A stretch of 64,000 nt of DNA from assembly GCA_022843955.1 (NCBI GenBank), contig JALHMQ010000011.1, forward strand, positions 79,928 through 143,927. The letters run 5' to 3'. The DNA is from Burkholderiaceae bacterium. Lineage in GTDB: Bacteria > Pseudomonadota > Gammaproteobacteria > Burkholderiales > Burkholderiaceae_F. Below are positions 17,249 to 28,328 of the stretch, one piece after another (position 1 is the stretch's first letter; each line of letters begins with the position of its first letter). Under the pieces are notes generated by a model, which was not told the origin of the DNA, ran no database searches, and saw only the letters and a program-made list of their open reading frames with translations. The position numbers and the translations under genes are program-made.

Positions 17249-17324
17249 TGGCTCCCCGACCTGGGCTCGAACCAGGGACCTACGGATTAACAGTCCGTCG
17301 CTCTACCAACTGAGCTATCGGGGA
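17249..17324 (-). tRNA. tRNA-Asn (GTT)
   Basis: Read on the minus strand, the gene begins TCCCCGATAGCTCAGTTGG and ends GGTTCGAGCCCAGG, TCGGGGA, G and encoded CCA, 76 bases in all. The acceptor stem pairs TCCCCGA with TCGGGGA, the anticodon stem is ACGGA/TCCGT, and the loop CTGTTAA contains anticodon GTT. A -35/-10 pair stands upstream and a terminator downstream, so it is a single-gene unit. Its 3' half is duplicated at 9614-9658, marking it as an integration target. Confidence 0.97.
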
Positions 17325-17337
17325 ATGAAAGCGCGCG

Positions 17338-17367
17338 AGTATACCGAGACGATGCGTGCCTGATCAA
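17338..17367 (-). promoter_or_regulatory. Promoter of tRNA-Asn
   Basis: On the minus strand, TTGATC (17367-17362) and TATACT (17343-17338) are separated by 18 bases. The -10 box lies 13 bases before the mature 5' end of the tRNA. Confidence 0.6.
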
Positions 17368-17382
17368 ACGAAGAACGGTCGC

Positions 17383-18591
17383 TTATGCCTTGAGGACCGC
17401 GGCAATGGCATCGCAGGTGTAATCGATGTTGCGCGAGTTCAGCGCCGCGACGCAGATGCGGCCGCTGGACACGGCATAGATACCGAACTCGCTGCGCAGA
17501 CGCTCGACCTGAGCGGCCGAGAGGCCGGTGTACGAAAACATGCCGCGCTGCTTGGCGACGAAGCCGAAGTCGCGCGCAACGCCTCGCGACTTTAGGCCTT
17601 CGACGAATCGAGTACGCATCGACTTGATGCGATCACGCATCTCGCCCAGCTCTTTTTCCCATTGTTCGCGCAGCGCCGGCGTGGTGAGAACCGCAGCCAC
17701 GATCGTGCCGCCATGGGTTGGCGGGTTCGAGTAGTTCGTGCGGATGACCCGCTTGAGTTGGCTCAGGACACGTGCCGCTTCGTCCTTGTCAGCTGCCACG
17801 ATCGACAGCGCACCAACTCGCTCGCCGTACAGCGAGAACGACTTGGAGAAAGAACTGGCCACGAAGAACGTGACTCCGGCATCAGCGAACAGGCGCACGG
17901 CAGCGCCGTCGGCATCGATGCCATCGCCGAAGCCTTGGTAAGCGATGTCGAGAAACGGCAGTAATTGCCGCTCGCGCACCACATCGACGACTTGCTGCCA
18001 CTGCGCCAGCGTGAGGTCGACACCTGTCGGGTTGTGGCAGCACGCATGCAGCACGACGATGCTGTGGGGCTCGGCGGCCCGCAGCGAGGCCAGCATGCCT
18101 TCAACGTTTACGCCTTGCGAGGTGGCGTCGTAGTAGGGATAGGTTGCGACGTTGAAACCCGCGCCTTCAAACAACGCGCGGTGATTTTCCCAGCTGGGAT
18201 CGCTGATGAGCACGCGGGCGGCGGGGTTGAAGCGCTTGAGGAAGTCAGCGCCGATCTTTAGGGCACCGGTACCGCCCAGTGCTTGCGCCGTGATCGCGCG
18301 CCCCGAACTGATCAGCGGACTATCGGCGCCGAAAAGCATCTTTTGGACTGCAGCGTCGTACGCCGCGATCCCTTCTATCGGTAGGTAGCCGCGTGGGGTG
18401 GCAGCTTCTACCCGTTGGCGCTCGGCCTCACGAACCGCCTTCAGGAGCGGGATCTTGCCTTCGTCGTTGCAGTACACGCCCACCCCGAGGTTGACCTTGC
18501 CCGTGCGTGCATCAGCGTTGAAAGCTTCGTTGAGCCCGAGAATCGGGTCGCGCGGCGCGAGTTCGACGGTCGAAAACATCGTTTGGGGCAT
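17383..18591 (-). CDS. tyrB: Aromatic amino acid/aspartate aminotransferase (class I, PLP)
   Basis: This PLP enzyme moves amino groups between aspartate or aromatic amino acids and 2-oxo acids in the cytoplasm. The 402-residue protein follows the AspC/TyrB subfamily: DPILGLNEAFNADARTGKVN, LGVGVY, GGTGALKIGADFL, HACCHNPTGVDLT, the PLP lysine in SSFSKSFSLYGERVG and RTNYSNPPTHGG. The ATG at 18591 follows GGAAG; a second ATG at 18579 (MFSTVELAP) is also possible. AspC and TyrB cannot be told apart safely here, and the symbol is by neighbourhood and overall likeness. It diverges from uvrB. Confidence 0.88.
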   Translation of the reverse strand: MPQTMFSTVELAPRDPILGLNEAFNADARTGKVNLGVGVYCNDEGKIPLLKAVREAERQRVEAATPRGYLPIEGIAAYDAAVQKMLFGADSPLISSGRAITAQALGGTGALKIGADFLKRFNPAARVLISDPSWENHRALFEGAGFNVATYPYYDATSQGVNVEGMLASLRAAEPHSIVVLHACCHNPTGVDLTLAQWQQVVDVVRERQLLPFLDIAYQGFGDGIDADGAAVRLFADAGVTFFVASSFSKSFSLYGERVGALSIVAADKDEAARVLSQLKRVIRTNYSNPPTHGGTIVAAVLTTPALREQWEKELGEMRDRIKSMRTRFVEGLKSRGVARDFGFVAKQRGMFSYTGLSAAQVERLRSEFGIYAVSSGRICVAALNSRNIDYTCDAIAAVLKA

Positions 18592-18913
18592 GGCTCTTGG
18601 CTTCCGAGGGTTACTGCCGGTGTTGTGGTGCTGTTGCGGTGCAATCGGTGTCACAAAAAAGCGTTGCGTAGCGCCGACGCAGACCGTGAGGAGTCTACAC
18701 GCCCGGCGTTGTTCGCCGATTTGTCAAGCCCTTTTTGGGCTGTCTCCGGCGCTCGTGCCGCGACTGCGTCGGGGGAGATGAAAATTTCGTAAGCCGTTGA
18801 AATATAGGCAAAAATCATTGCCGATCGGCAACGTGGGGCTAGGCTTTTGGAGGTTGCGTCTCTACAATCCGGCGCCTTGAAAGCGCTGCGTTTTGCGGTG
18901 CACCAGAGTCAAC
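18592..18913. other. Divergent intergenic region between tyrB and uvrB
   Basis: These 322 bases hold the promoters of two diverging genes. AGCCC-TTTTT-GGGCT around 18727-18741 is a short hairpin. A TACAAT box at 18863-18868 probably serves uvrB. No small gene or RNA was recognised. Confidence 0.5.
18863..18868 (+). promoter_or_regulatory. Putative -10 box of uvrB
   Basis: TACAATCCGGCG lies 46 bases before the GTG start. It fits a TANAAT-CCG pattern seen before several genes in this window; no good -35 was found. Confidence 0.35.
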
Positions 18914-20971
18914 GTGCTGCTGACCTTTTCCAACTCCCCGTTCGAGTTGCTTGAGCCCTTTGAGCCGGCCGGTGATCAGCCGACGGCGATCGCTCGCTTG
19001 GCGGAAGGTGTTGCCGATGGGTTGGCGTTTCAGACGCTGTTGGGCGTCACGGGGTCGGGGAAGACGTTCACCATGGCCAACGTCATCGCGCGGACAGGAG
19101 CACCCGCAATCGTCCTGGCACCGAACAAGACCTTGGCTGCGCAGATCTATTCAGAGATGCGGGAGTTCTTTCCCAATAACGCGGTGGAGTATTTCGTCTC
19201 CTATTACGACTACTACCAGCCTGAAGCCTACGTCCCATCGCGCGATCTCTACATCGAGAAAGACAGCAGCATCAACGAGCACATCGAGCAGATGCGGCTG
19301 TCGGCGACCAAGAGCCTGCTCGAGCGGCGCGACACGATCATCGTGGCCACGGTGTCGGCGATCTACGGCATTGGCAATCCGAGCGACTATCACGCAATGG
19401 TGATGACCTTGCGTGTTCAGGACAAGTTGAGCCAGCGCGATGTAATTGCCCGGCTCACGGCCATGCAGTATCGGCGCAACGAAACGGAGTTCACTCGCGG
19501 CACCTTTCGCGTGCGCGGCGACACGATCGACATCTTCCCCGCAGAGCACGCGGAACTCGCGGTTCGCATCGACTTGTTCGATGATGAAGTGGAGAGTCTT
19601 CAGTTGTTCGATCCGTTGACCGGCCGTGTACGCCAGAAGATTCCACGGTTCACGGTTTATCCATCGTCCCATTATGTGACGCCACGCCAGACGGTCGTGA
19701 AGGCGATCGACGGCATCAAGGTGGAACTCAGGGAGAGGCTCGATCAACTGGTGGCGGCAGGCAAGCTCGTCGAGGCCCAGCGACTCGAACAGCGCACGCG
19801 ATTCGACCTCGAGATGCTCAACGAACTCGGCTTCTGCAAGGGCATCGAGAACTACACACGCCACCTGTCAGGTGCACTGCCCGGCGAGCCGCCGCCGACG
19901 CTGATCGACTACCTGCCCGCCGATGCCCTCATGTTCATCGACGAGTCGCATGTCACCGTGCCTCAACTCGGTGGCATGTACAAAGGCGATCGTTCGCGCA
20001 AGGAAACCTTGGTTGATTATGGTTTCCGGTTGCCGTCTGCATTGGACAACCGTCCGCTGCGTTTCGACGAATTCGAGCGCAAGATGCGCCGCTGCATCTT
20101 CGTCTCGGCGACGCCAGCGGACTACGAATTGGCGCGTTCGTCGCAGATCGCCGAACAGGTCGTACGGCCGACCGGGCTGATCGACCCCCGACTTGAGGTG
20201 CGCCCAGCACGAACGCAGGTCGATGACATCCTGGGCGAGATCGGCTTGCGCGTGTCGCGTGGCGACCGCGTGTTGATCACCACGCTGACCAAGCGGATGG
20301 CAGAGGACTTGACCGCGTTCCTATCCGAGCATGGCGCCAAGGTCCGTTACCTGCACTCCGACATCGATACCGTCGAGCGCGTTGAGATCATCCGTGACCT
20401 GCGCGCTGGCGTATTCGATGTCCTGGTGGGCATCAATCTGCTGCGCGAGGGGCTGGACCTGCCAGAGGTTTCGCTGGTAGCGATCCTCGATGCCGACAAG
20501 GAAGGCTTCCTGCGCTCCGAGCGCTCATTGATCCAGACAATTGGTCGGGCCGCCCGGAACTTGAACGGCACCGCGATTCTCTATGCCGATACGGTGACCG
20601 ATTCGATGCGCCGAGCCATCGATGAGACCAACCGTCGGCGTGCCAAGCAGATGGCGTTCAATCGTGAGCATGGTATCGAGCCGCGCGGCGTCAAGAAGGA
20701 AGTTCGAGAACTGATCGATGGTGTGTTCGATTCAAGCGCGGCGCGCAAGGCTGCGAAGGACGAAGGCGAGGCCGTCTCGTACGAGACGATGAGCGAGAAG
20801 CAACTGGCGCGCGAGATCAAGAGGCTTGAGAAGTTGATGTTCGAGCATGCCAAGAACTTGGAGTTCGAGAAGGCTGCCCGGGCGCGCGATCAACTCGCGC
20901 AACTGAGGCAGCAGGTTTTCGGTGCCGGTGGCGGAAACGTCACGGCACGGATGACGGAGAAGGCGGCTTGA
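18914..20971 (+). CDS. uvrB: Excinuclease ABC subunit B
   Basis: UvrB verifies DNA damage after UvrA loading and recruits UvrC in nucleotide excision repair. The 685-residue protein has Walker [15 protein letters not shown] (about residue 44), the damage-probing beta-hairpin region [20 protein letters not shown], helicase motifs including [12 protein letters not shown] and [10 protein letters not shown], then QTIGRAARN. The C-terminal UVR motif is in the LARAIKRLEK-like segment [20 protein letters not shown]. The start is taken as GTG at 18914; TTG at 18893 would add seven residues and no conserved sequence. Length and motif order are standard. Confidence 0.96.
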   Translation: MLLTFSNSPFELLEPFEPAGDQPTAIARLAEGVADGLAFQTLLGVTGSGKTFTMANVIARTGAPAIVLAPNKTLAAQIYSEMREFFPNNAVEYFVSYYDYYQPEAYVPSRDLYIEKDSSINEHIEQMRLSATKSLLERRDTIIVATVSAIYGIGNPSDYHAMVMTLRVQDKLSQRDVIARLTAMQYRRNETEFTRGTFRVRGDTIDIFPAEHAELAVRIDLFDDEVESLQLFDPLTGRVRQKIPRFTVYPSSHYVTPRQTVVKAIDGIKVELRERLDQLVAAGKLVEAQRLEQRTRFDLEMLNELGFCKGIENYTRHLSGALPGEPPPTLIDYLPADALMFIDESHVTVPQLGGMYKGDRSRKETLVDYGFRLPSALDNRPLRFDEFERKMRRCIFVSATPADYELARSSQIAEQVVRPTGLIDPRLEVRPARTQVDDILGEIGLRVSRGDRVLITTLTKRMAEDLTAFLSEHGAKVRYLHSDIDTVERVEIIRDLRAGVFDVLVGINLLREGLDLPEVSLVAILDADKEGFLRSERSLIQTIGRAARNLNGTAILYADTVTDSMRRAIDETNRRRAKQMAFNREHGIEPRGVKKEVRELIDGVFDSSAARKAAKDEGEAVSYETMSEKQLAREIKRLEKLMFEHAKNLEFEKAARARDQLAQLRQQVFGAGGGNVTARMTEKAA

Positions 20972-21189
20972 GCGGCGGGACGACTCAAGTCGTGAAGAGG
21001 CTTTAGATGCGGCCGGGCGGCCGACAAGCGGGCTGGCAGCGTTTTCTTGAACTTCTGCCCTTCACGCGTGTCAGCCGGTGGCGGTTGTCGGGACAATTCG
21101 GAAAACATGACAACGCGCGGATGAGTTCCGCCGTTGGTCAGTCAACGGGCAGCCAAAACGCGGGCCCGAACCAGAAAGGCGCGTTCGCT

Positions 21190-21678
21190 ATGACCAAGGT
21201 GTTATTTGTTTGCATGGGAAACATCTGCCGCTCGCCGACCGCTGAAGGCGTGTTCCGGAAGATGGTTGTCGATGCAGGGCTATCCAACATTGTTCACGTG
21301 GATTCCGCGGGGACGCATGCCTATCACGTCGGCGAAGCGCCTGACCTGCGCGCCCAGCAGGCGGCGAAGAAACGTGGATACGACCTCGCCGAACTTTCTG
21401 CGCGCCAAGTCACGCAGGACGACTTCCGTGACTATGACCTGATCCTGGCGATGGATTGGGAAAATCTGGCGTTGCTGCAGCAGCAGTGCCCCCGCGCGTT
21501 CAAACACAAGCTGCACCTGTTGATGCGGTTTGCCGGCGAGCACGATGCGGCGACCGTGCCGGATCCGTATTACGGTGGACCGGAAGGTTTCAACACCGTG
21601 CTCGACTATGTTGAAGATGCGTGCCAGGGGCTCATCGATGTTGTGCGTAAGCGTGCCACGATGTACGCGGCAGCGTGA
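21190..21678 (+). CDS. Low molecular weight protein-tyrosine phosphatase
   Basis: The 162-residue protein starts MTKVLFVCMGNICRSPTAEG, containing the C-x5-R-S phosphate-binding loop of this phosphatase family. The general acid aspartate is in VPDPYYGGPEGF near residue 120, and VDSAGTHAYHVGEAPDLRAQ is also typical. It would remove phosphate from tyrosine of proteins, or from small arsenate- or phosphate-like substrates, in the cytoplasm. The ATG at 21190 begins the domain; an in-frame ATG at 21121 would add 23 non-conserved residues. It sits between uvrB and iscR, as in other Burkholderiales. Confidence 0.93.
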   Translation: MTKVLFVCMGNICRSPTAEGVFRKMVVDAGLSNIVHVDSAGTHAYHVGEAPDLRAQQAAKKRGYDLAELSARQVTQDDFRDYDLILAMDWENLALLQQQCPRAFKHKLHLLMRFAGEHDAATVPDPYYGGPEGFNTVLDYVEDACQGLIDVVRKRATMYAAA

Positions 21679-21949
21679 AGCAGTGCCCTTTCGCACGTTG
21701 AGTTCGTTCGAAATGAGTCCGCGCGGGGCGTAACCTTCCCCGCCAGGTGGCTCGGCTTCATTCCCCCGAGTCAACCTCGCTGCCCTCCGGCTCGGCCCGT
21801 TTTGACGCTGCCTAGCAGAAGTCGTTTTGCGGCCAGAGCGGCGTTGGTCAACTGCGCGACCCTGACTGTTGCCCCAGGCAGGATGTCATCTGGTCCATGC
21901 TTGGCGTAAAGCCATCTCTGGAATCCAAGACCGCGTCGCTACCCAAACA
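21679..21949. other. Intergenic stretch before the isc promoter
   Basis: No gene or structured RNA was recognised in this part of the 431-base gap; the promoter and operator of iscR follow from 21950. Confidence 0.5.
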
Positions 21950-21983
21950 ATTGTTGACTAAATCAGTTGGAAATCGCTACATT
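21950..21983 (+). promoter_or_regulatory. isc operon promoter with type 1 IscR site
   Basis: Bases 21950-21974 match the known type 1 IscR site (GACT-R-WWW-YAGT core) at 21 of 25 positions by my count; the core reads GACTAAATCAGT. The site overlaps the -35 box TTGACT (21954-21959), and TACATT (21978-21983) lies 18 bases further as the -10. [2Fe-2S]-IscR would therefore block its own operon. Confidence 0.75.
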
Positions 21984-22109
21984 CCCGATTGATGCGGTCG
22001 GGAATTATTTGAGCGCAGCGTGATCCTACGTGCACGGCAGCAAGGGGCTGCCCGCGCGACCCCACAGCGCTTGACCACACTCAGTCATGCACACTCTGAG
22101 GCACTCACG

Positions 22110-22622
22110 ATGAGACTGACCACCAAGGGCCGCTTTGCGGTAACCGCGATGATCGATCTGGCCCTTCGCCAGCACAACGGGCCGGTGACGTTGGCCGGCA
22201 TCAGTCAGCGCCAGAAGATTTCCCTGTCCTACCTCGAACAACTGTTCGGCCGCCTGCGCCGTCATGAACTGGTCGAAAGCACGCGCGGGCCGGGCGGCGG
22301 GTACACGCTCGGCAAGACGATGGTCGATATCTCTGTCGCCGACATCATCTACGCCGTGGACGAACCTCTTGACGCGACGCAGTGCGGCGGCAAGGAAAAC
22401 TGCGATAACGACCAGCGTTGCATGACCCACGATCTGTGGTCGAACTTGAACCGGGTGATGGTTGATTACCTGGATTCAGTGACGCTTCACGATCTGGTGG
22501 AGCAGCAAAAGCAGCGCATGGCGCAGCAGGGTGTCAATGTCACGGTCCTGCACGATAATCGCCGCGACGGCGAGAGACGGTCCAGCCATAGCGGCTCAAA
22601 AGAACAGGTTTCCGTCGGTTGA
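22110..22622 (+). CDS. iscR: Iron-sulfur cluster-sensing transcriptional regulator IscR
   Basis: IscR is an Rrf2-family regulator that carries a [2Fe-2S] cluster and represses isc when clusters are plentiful. The 170-residue protein has the winged helix ([20 protein letters not shown], then [27 protein letters not shown]). The cluster cysteines have the C-x5-C-x5-C spacing in [13 protein letters not shown] (about residues 92-104), followed by the conserved His in MTHDLW. The ATG at 22110 matches the family start exactly. iscS begins 13 bases after the stop. A type 1 operator lies at 21950-21974. Confidence 0.97.
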   Translation: MRLTTKGRFAVTAMIDLALRQHNGPVTLAGISQRQKISLSYLEQLFGRLRRHELVESTRGPGGGYTLGKTMVDISVADIIYAVDEPLDATQCGGKENCDNDQRCMTHDLWSNLNRVMVDYLDSVTLHDLVEQQKQRMAQQGVNVTVLHDNRRDGERRSSHSGSKEQVSVG

Positions 22623-22635
22623 GGGGAGTGCGTTG

Positions 22636-23844
22636 ATGCAATTGCCGATCTATCTTGATTATTCAGCCACCACGCCGGTTGATCCGCGCGTGGTGGACAA
22701 GATGATCCCGTACCTGCGGCAGAACTTCGGTAATCCTGCCTCGCGCAGTCACTCGTTTGGCTGGACTGCGGAACAAGCGGTCGAGCAGGCGCGTGAACAG
22801 GTGGCGACCCTCGTCAACGCTGACCCGCGAGAAATCGTCTGGACCTCCGGCGCAACAGAGTCGATTAATCTCGCTCTCAAAGGTGTCGCCCACTTCTACA
22901 AGGACAAGGGCAAGCACCTTGTCACCGTCAAGACCGAGCACAAGGCGACCCTCGATACGATGCGCGAACTCGAGCGCGAGGGTTTCTCCGTCACGTACCT
23001 GGATGTTCAGGCGGACGGTCTGATCGGTCTCAACGCACTTGAATCCGCTCTGCGGCCCGACACGATCTGCGTGTCGGTGATGTACGTGAACAATGAAATC
23101 GGTGTCATCCAGGACATTCCGGCGATCGGCGAGATGTGTCGTTCGCGCGGCATCGTGTTCCACGTCGATGCGGCACAGGCGACGGGCAAGGTCGTGATCG
23201 ATCTCGCATCGCTGAAGGTCGACCTGATGTCGTTCTCCGGGCACAAAACGTATGCGCCTAAGGGCATTGGCGCGCTTTACGTGCGTCGCAAGCCGCGGGT
23301 CCGGCTCGAGGCGCAGATGCATGGCGGCGGGCATGAGCGCGGCTTGCGCTCCGGCACGTTGCCGACGCACCAGATCGTCGGCATCGGCGAGGCGTTCCGT
23401 ATCGCGCAGGCAGAGATGGCCACCGAGAACGAGCGCATCCGCATGCTGCGTGACCGGCTGTGGAAGGGCCTGTCGCAGATCGAGGAGGTGTATGTCAATG
23501 GTGATCTCGAGCAGCGGGTCCCGCACAACCTGAACGTGAGCTTCAATTTCGTCGAAGGCGAGTCGCTGATCATGGCGATCAAGGATGTCGCCGTGTCGTC
23601 GGGATCGGCCTGCACGTCGGCGAGCCTGGAGCCCTCCTATGTTCTGCGCGCGCTGGGTCGCAGCGATGAACTCGCTCACAGTTCTATCCGCTTCTCGATC
23701 GGTCGGTTCACCACCGAAGAAGAGGTCGACTACACAATCGACCTCCTGCAGCGCAAGGTTGCCAAGTTGCGTTCGATGTCTCCGCTGTGGGAGATGCACC
23801 AGGACGGTATTGATCTGAGCACGGTCCAATGGGCGGCGCACTAG
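22636..23844 (+). CDS. iscS: Cysteine desulfurase IscS
   Basis: IscS takes sulfur from cysteine as a persulfide for cluster assembly on IscU and for tRNA thiolation. The 402-residue PLP enzyme starts [20 protein letters not shown], has the PLP lysine in [20 protein letters not shown] (about residue 204), and the sulfur-carrying cysteine in [19 protein letters not shown] on the mobile loop. An [10 protein letters not shown] segment gives the PLP aspartate. The ATG at 22636 follows GAGGGGAG; a longer in-frame form starting at 22531 overlaps iscR and is not needed. iscU follows after 39 bases. Confidence 0.98.
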   Translation: MQLPIYLDYSATTPVDPRVVDKMIPYLRQNFGNPASRSHSFGWTAEQAVEQAREQVATLVNADPREIVWTSGATESINLALKGVAHFYKDKGKHLVTVKTEHKATLDTMRELEREGFSVTYLDVQADGLIGLNALESALRPDTICVSVMYVNNEIGVIQDIPAIGEMCRSRGIVFHVDAAQATGKVVIDLASLKVDLMSFSGHKTYAPKGIGALYVRRKPRVRLEAQMHGGGHERGLRSGTLPTHQIVGIGEAFRIAQAEMATENERIRMLRDRLWKGLSQIEEVYVNGDLEQRVPHNLNVSFNFVEGESLIMAIKDVAVSSGSACTSASLEPSYVLRALGRSDELAHSSIRFSIGRFTTEEEVDYTIDLLQRKVAKLRSMSPLWEMHQDGIDLSTVQWAAH

Positions 23845-23883
23845 GGCAGACCGGCACAACTACTGAAGATCAGTGAGGCAGAC

Positions 23884-24291
23884 ATGGCATACAGCGAAAA
23901 AGTCATCGACCACTACGAGAACCCGCGCAACGTCGGTTCGTTCGACAAGGGCGACGACGCAGTCGGCACCGGCATGGTCGGCGCACCCGCGTGCGGCGAC
24001 GTGATGAAGCTTCAGATCCGCGTCAACGAGCAGGGCGTCATCGAGGATGCGCGCTTCAAGACGTACGGGTGTGGCTCCGCGATCGCCTCCAGTTCGCTAG
24101 TTACAGAGTGGGTCAAGGGCAAGACGCTGGATCAGGCGATGCAACTGAAGAACACGCAGATCGCCGAAGAACTTGCGCTGCCGCCGGTCAAGATCCACTG
24201 CTCGATCCTCGCCGAAGATGCGATCAAGGCGGCGATCGTCGACTATCGGCAGAAGCACGGCGCGACGGAGCCGCACAAAGCCGCCGCATAG
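23884..24291 (+). CDS. iscU: Iron-sulfur cluster scaffold IscU
   Basis: IscU is the scaffold on which IscS and ferredoxin build [2Fe-2S] clusters. The 135-residue protein has the three ligand cysteines in [21 protein letters not shown] and [12 protein letters not shown], the conserved aspartate next to the first, and LPPVK just before the last cysteine, which HscA recognises. [10 protein letters not shown] near the N-terminus is typical. Length and start are standard. Confidence 0.98.
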   Translation: MAYSEKVIDHYENPRNVGSFDKGDDAVGTGMVGAPACGDVMKLQIRVNEQGVIEDARFKTYGCGSAIASSSLVTEWVKGKTLDQAMQLKNTQIAEELALPPVKIHCSILAEDAIKAAIVDYRQKHGATEPHKAAA

Positions 24292-24335
24292 TGCGGATGA
24301 CGGCAGGCTGTTTGCAGGATTGGGAGGACGGGAAG

Positions 24336-24659
24336 ATGGCTGTCACGATGACGGAGCGCGCTGCCAAGCATGTGGCGGGCTTCCTCGAGAAGCGCGGCAA
24401 GGGACTTGGCTTGCGTGTGGGTGTGCGCACGACCGGCTGCTCCGGCATGGCATACAAGCTCGAGTATGTGGACGCCGAGAGTCCGGAGGATCAGGCATTT
24501 GAGTGCCACGGCGTCAAGGTCTATGTGGACCCGAAAAGCCTTGCGTACATCGACGGCACTGAGCTGGACTTCGTGCGCGAAGGCTTGAACGAGGGCTTTC
24601 AGTTCAACAACCCTCGCGAAAAGGACCGCTGCGGCTGTGGGGAGTCTTTCCGCGTCTAG
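24336..24659 (+). CDS. iscA: Iron-sulfur cluster assembly protein IscA
   Basis: IscA is an A-type carrier that takes part in maturing [4Fe-4S] proteins. The 107-residue protein has the family cysteines in [14 protein letters not shown] and DRCGCGESF near the C-terminus, and the usual [15 protein letters not shown] start ([13 protein letters not shown]). The ATG at 24336 follows a GGGAGGACGGGAAG region. It lies between iscU and hscB in the normal order. Confidence 0.97.
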   Translation: MAVTMTERAAKHVAGFLEKRGKGLGLRVGVRTTGCSGMAYKLEYVDAESPEDQAFECHGVKVYVDPKSLAYIDGTELDFVREGLNEGFQFNNPREKDRCGCGESFRV

Positions 24660-24727
24660 CGTTTCCGCGATGGCAAGCGGCTGCCATTTTGCAGCCGCTT
24701 GTCTTTTCCGCCTTCAGCTGCAACTCC

Positions 24728-25258
24728 GTGCCTGCCGCCCTCGATCACTTTGAGCTTTTTGGCCTGACGCCGTCTTTCGCAGTCGAGCTTGATGCATTGG
24801 AGACGGCTTACAAGCGTGTGCAAGCGCAGGTCCACCCTGATCGGTTCGCCACCGGATCGGCCGCGGAGCGCCGCGTGGCAATGCAATGGGCCACGCAGGC
24901 GAACGAGGCATACCGCACGCTGCGCGACCCCGGCAGACGTGCTGCCTATCTGTGCGAGCGGCAGGGCGTTGCCATCGACGCCGAGTCGAACACCGCGATG
25001 CCTCCCGCATTCCTGTTGCAGCAAATGGCCTGGCGAGAGGCGCTGGACGAGGTACGAGTCGATGGTCGTAGCGCAGATGAGCTGTTGGCTGAGGTGGAAC
25101 AGGCGCGTGCCGACACCACCGCTGCGCTGGCACAGGCAATCGATGTCGACGCTGACTACCCGCGCGCCGCGGGGCTGGTCCGCCAGCTGATGTTCATCGA
25201 TCGCTTTCGCGCCGAGCCGGCTGCACACAGGGATGTGCACCAGGCGGCGGGGGGTTAG
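24728..25258 (+). CDS. hscB: Co-chaperone HscB (J-protein)
   Basis: HscB delivers IscU to HscA and stimulates its ATPase. The 176-residue protein has the J-domain with HPDRF after YKRVQAQV, and a C-terminal three-helix IscU-binding domain ([17 protein letters not shown] onward). The GTG at 24728 gives [13 protein letters not shown], the expected beginning; an in-frame start at 24689 would add 13 unrelated residues. HscA starts two bases after the stop. Confidence 0.93.
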   Translation: MPAALDHFELFGLTPSFAVELDALETAYKRVQAQVHPDRFATGSAAERRVAMQWATQANEAYRTLRDPGRRAAYLCERQGVAIDAESNTAMPPAFLLQQMAWREALDEVRVDGRSADELLAEVEQARADTTAALAQAIDVDADYPRAAGLVRQLMFIDRFRAEPAAHRDVHQAAGG

Positions 25259-25260
25259 CC

Positions 25261-27132
<1,872 letters not shown>

Positions 27133-27145
27133 CGACAGACAAGCC

Positions 27146-27484
27146 ATGCCGAAGATCACCGTACTGCCCCACCCGCAGATCTGCCCGCAGGGCGCGACCA
27201 TCGAGGCCGTGCCGGGGGAGAGCATTTGCCGCAATCTGCTCGACAACCATATCGAGATCGAGCATGCCTGCGAGATGTCCTGCGCCTGCACCACCTGCCA
27301 CGTGATCGTGAAGCAGGGCCTTGCGCAGTTGAACCCGTCAAGCGAGGACGAGGACGATCTGCTGGACATGGCCTGGGGCCTGACACCGGCCTCGCGCCTG
27401 TCTTGTCAGGCGATCGTCGGCGAAGACGATCTGGTGGTCGAGATTCCCAAGTACTCGATCAACCACGCGCGCGAGAACCACTGA
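27146..27484 (+). CDS. fdx: ISC-type 2Fe-2S ferredoxin
   Basis: This adrenodoxin-like ferredoxin supplies electrons for cluster assembly. The 112-residue protein has the ligands in [17 protein letters not shown] (C-x5-C-x2-C) and the fourth in SRLSCQAIV near residue 87. [14 protein letters not shown] is typical of the ISC type. The ATG at 27146 begins MPKITVLPH, the usual start. Confidence 0.97.
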   Translation: MPKITVLPHPQICPQGATIEAVPGESICRNLLDNHIEIEHACEMSCACTTCHVIVKQGLAQLNPSSEDEDDLLDMAWGLTPASRLSCQAIVGEDDLVVEIPKYSINHARENH

Positions 27485-27500
27485 ACGAGGCACGAGACCG

Positions 27501-27695
27501 ATGAAGTGGACCGATACGCTCGACATCGCCATCGCCCTGGTCGAGGCCCACCCTGACATCGACCCCAAGACTGTGCGCTTCACCGATCTGCATCGCTGGG
27601 TGTGCGAACTGGATGGGTTCGGCGATGATCCAAATCGCTCCGGCGAGAAGATTCTCGAGGCGATCCAGATGGCGTGGATCGACGAGGCGGCTTAG
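27501..27695 (+). CDS. iscX: Fe-S assembly protein IscX
   Basis: IscX is a small acidic protein that binds IscS and iron and tunes desulfurase activity. The 64-residue sequence starts [20 protein letters not shown] and includes [14 protein letters not shown] and the acidic [20 protein letters not shown], all family features. It closes the isc operon 16 bases after fdx, and converges with the minus-strand operon that ends at 27757. Confidence 0.96.
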   Translation: MKWTDTLDIAIALVEAHPDIDPKTVRFTDLHRWVCELDGFGDDPNRSGEKILEAIQMAWIDEAA

Positions 27696-27756
27696 CTGCC
27701 TCGTCGCGTCGTCAAGGCCGCCCCGTCATGGTTGCGCAGTAGCGCGCAAGGCGCCC

Positions 27757-28311
27757 TCAGGGCCGCAAAATCTCCAGCAAGTCCACCACCGGTCGCTGAT
27801 CGCAGTCGATCGTAGCCAGTCGACCGTACGCCGGCTGGTCGACCCGTCCGAAGCGCGCCACCAGCGGATCGTCCTGATCAAACCGCAGGAATGCATCGGC
27901 GACGACTCGTCGCAGGATGCGATGGCGGATCAGGATCTCGCCCAGCGGTGCGCCCGCCGCGGTGATCTCGTCGCGTACGCTGCCGCCGACCAGGGCGAGG
28001 TTGAAGATCATGATGCCGGTCATCACGGGTCGGTCATCGCCCTCGGCAAAGAGGTCGAGACGCCGACCATACATGTCGCCCTCGCGTCGAATGCGGTAAG
28101 GCAGCACGCGCAAGGCCGCGCCGTGTCTTGCGTTCAACACCTGCGTCATGTGGCCATGGTGGGCCAGCAGGCGGCGGTACGGTTCCGGCAGGTCATCGGC
28201 GTGGATGCTGGCAGCGCGCGGGACCTCGCTGTCGCCGAAGAATGCCAGCATCAGCCGCACGACCTTCGCGGGATCGATGGCGGCGGTGCGGTGTACGGCC
28301 ACGGTCTGCAT
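27757..28311 (-). CDS. Chorismate-lyase-like protein of unknown function
   Basis: The 184-residue form has a central part, HHGHMTQVLNARHGAALRVL then RREGDMYGRRLDLF and PVMTGIMIFNLALV, that resembles the UbiC/chorismate-lyase-like fold (DUF98 group). It continues with PLGEILIRHRILRRVV. UbiC itself makes 4-hydroxybenzoate for ubiquinone, but this is not a close match and the substrate is not known. The gene is last in the minus-strand run, 17 bases after sbtB. The start is uncertain: the ATG at 28311 lacks a clear ribosome site and the frame stays open upstream over sbtB. Confidence 0.55.
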   Translation of the reverse strand: MQTVAVHRTAAIDPAKVVRLMLAFFGDSEVPRAASIHADDLPEPYRRLLAHHGHMTQVLNARHGAALRVLPYRIRREGDMYGRRLDLFAEGDDRPVMTGIMIFNLALVGGSVRDEITAAGAPLGEILIRHRILRRVVADAFLRFDQDDPLVARFGRVDQPAYGRLATIDCDQRPVVDLLEILRP

Positions 28312-28328
28312 GCGAATGCGCCGGGCGC

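Larger units (their letters stand above)
9614..17293. mobile_element. Candidate tRNA-Asn-bounded genomic island, integrase absent
   Basis: The region lies between a 45-bp copy of the 3' half of tRNA-Asn (9614-9658) and the same 45 bp inside the intact tRNA-Asn (17249-17293); 43 of 45 bases agree. This is the geometry left by a tyrosine-recombinase element that integrates at a tRNA anticodon loop and restores the gene. Just inside each end sits an inverted pair of the word TGTCTGATAT, as expected for arm-type integrase sites. The cargo is a toxin-antitoxin pair, an ECF sigma module with a DUF6448 gene, and a three-gene redox operon. No integrase, transposase or phage gene is visible, so mobility now is unlikely unless helped in trans. 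Confidence 0.55.

Noticed and set aside
16708..17313. Plus-strand frame running into tRNA-Asn
   Set aside because: Its C-terminal part (APRPGLEPGTYGLT) is simply translated tRNA sequence; the same false peptide occurs near 9620.
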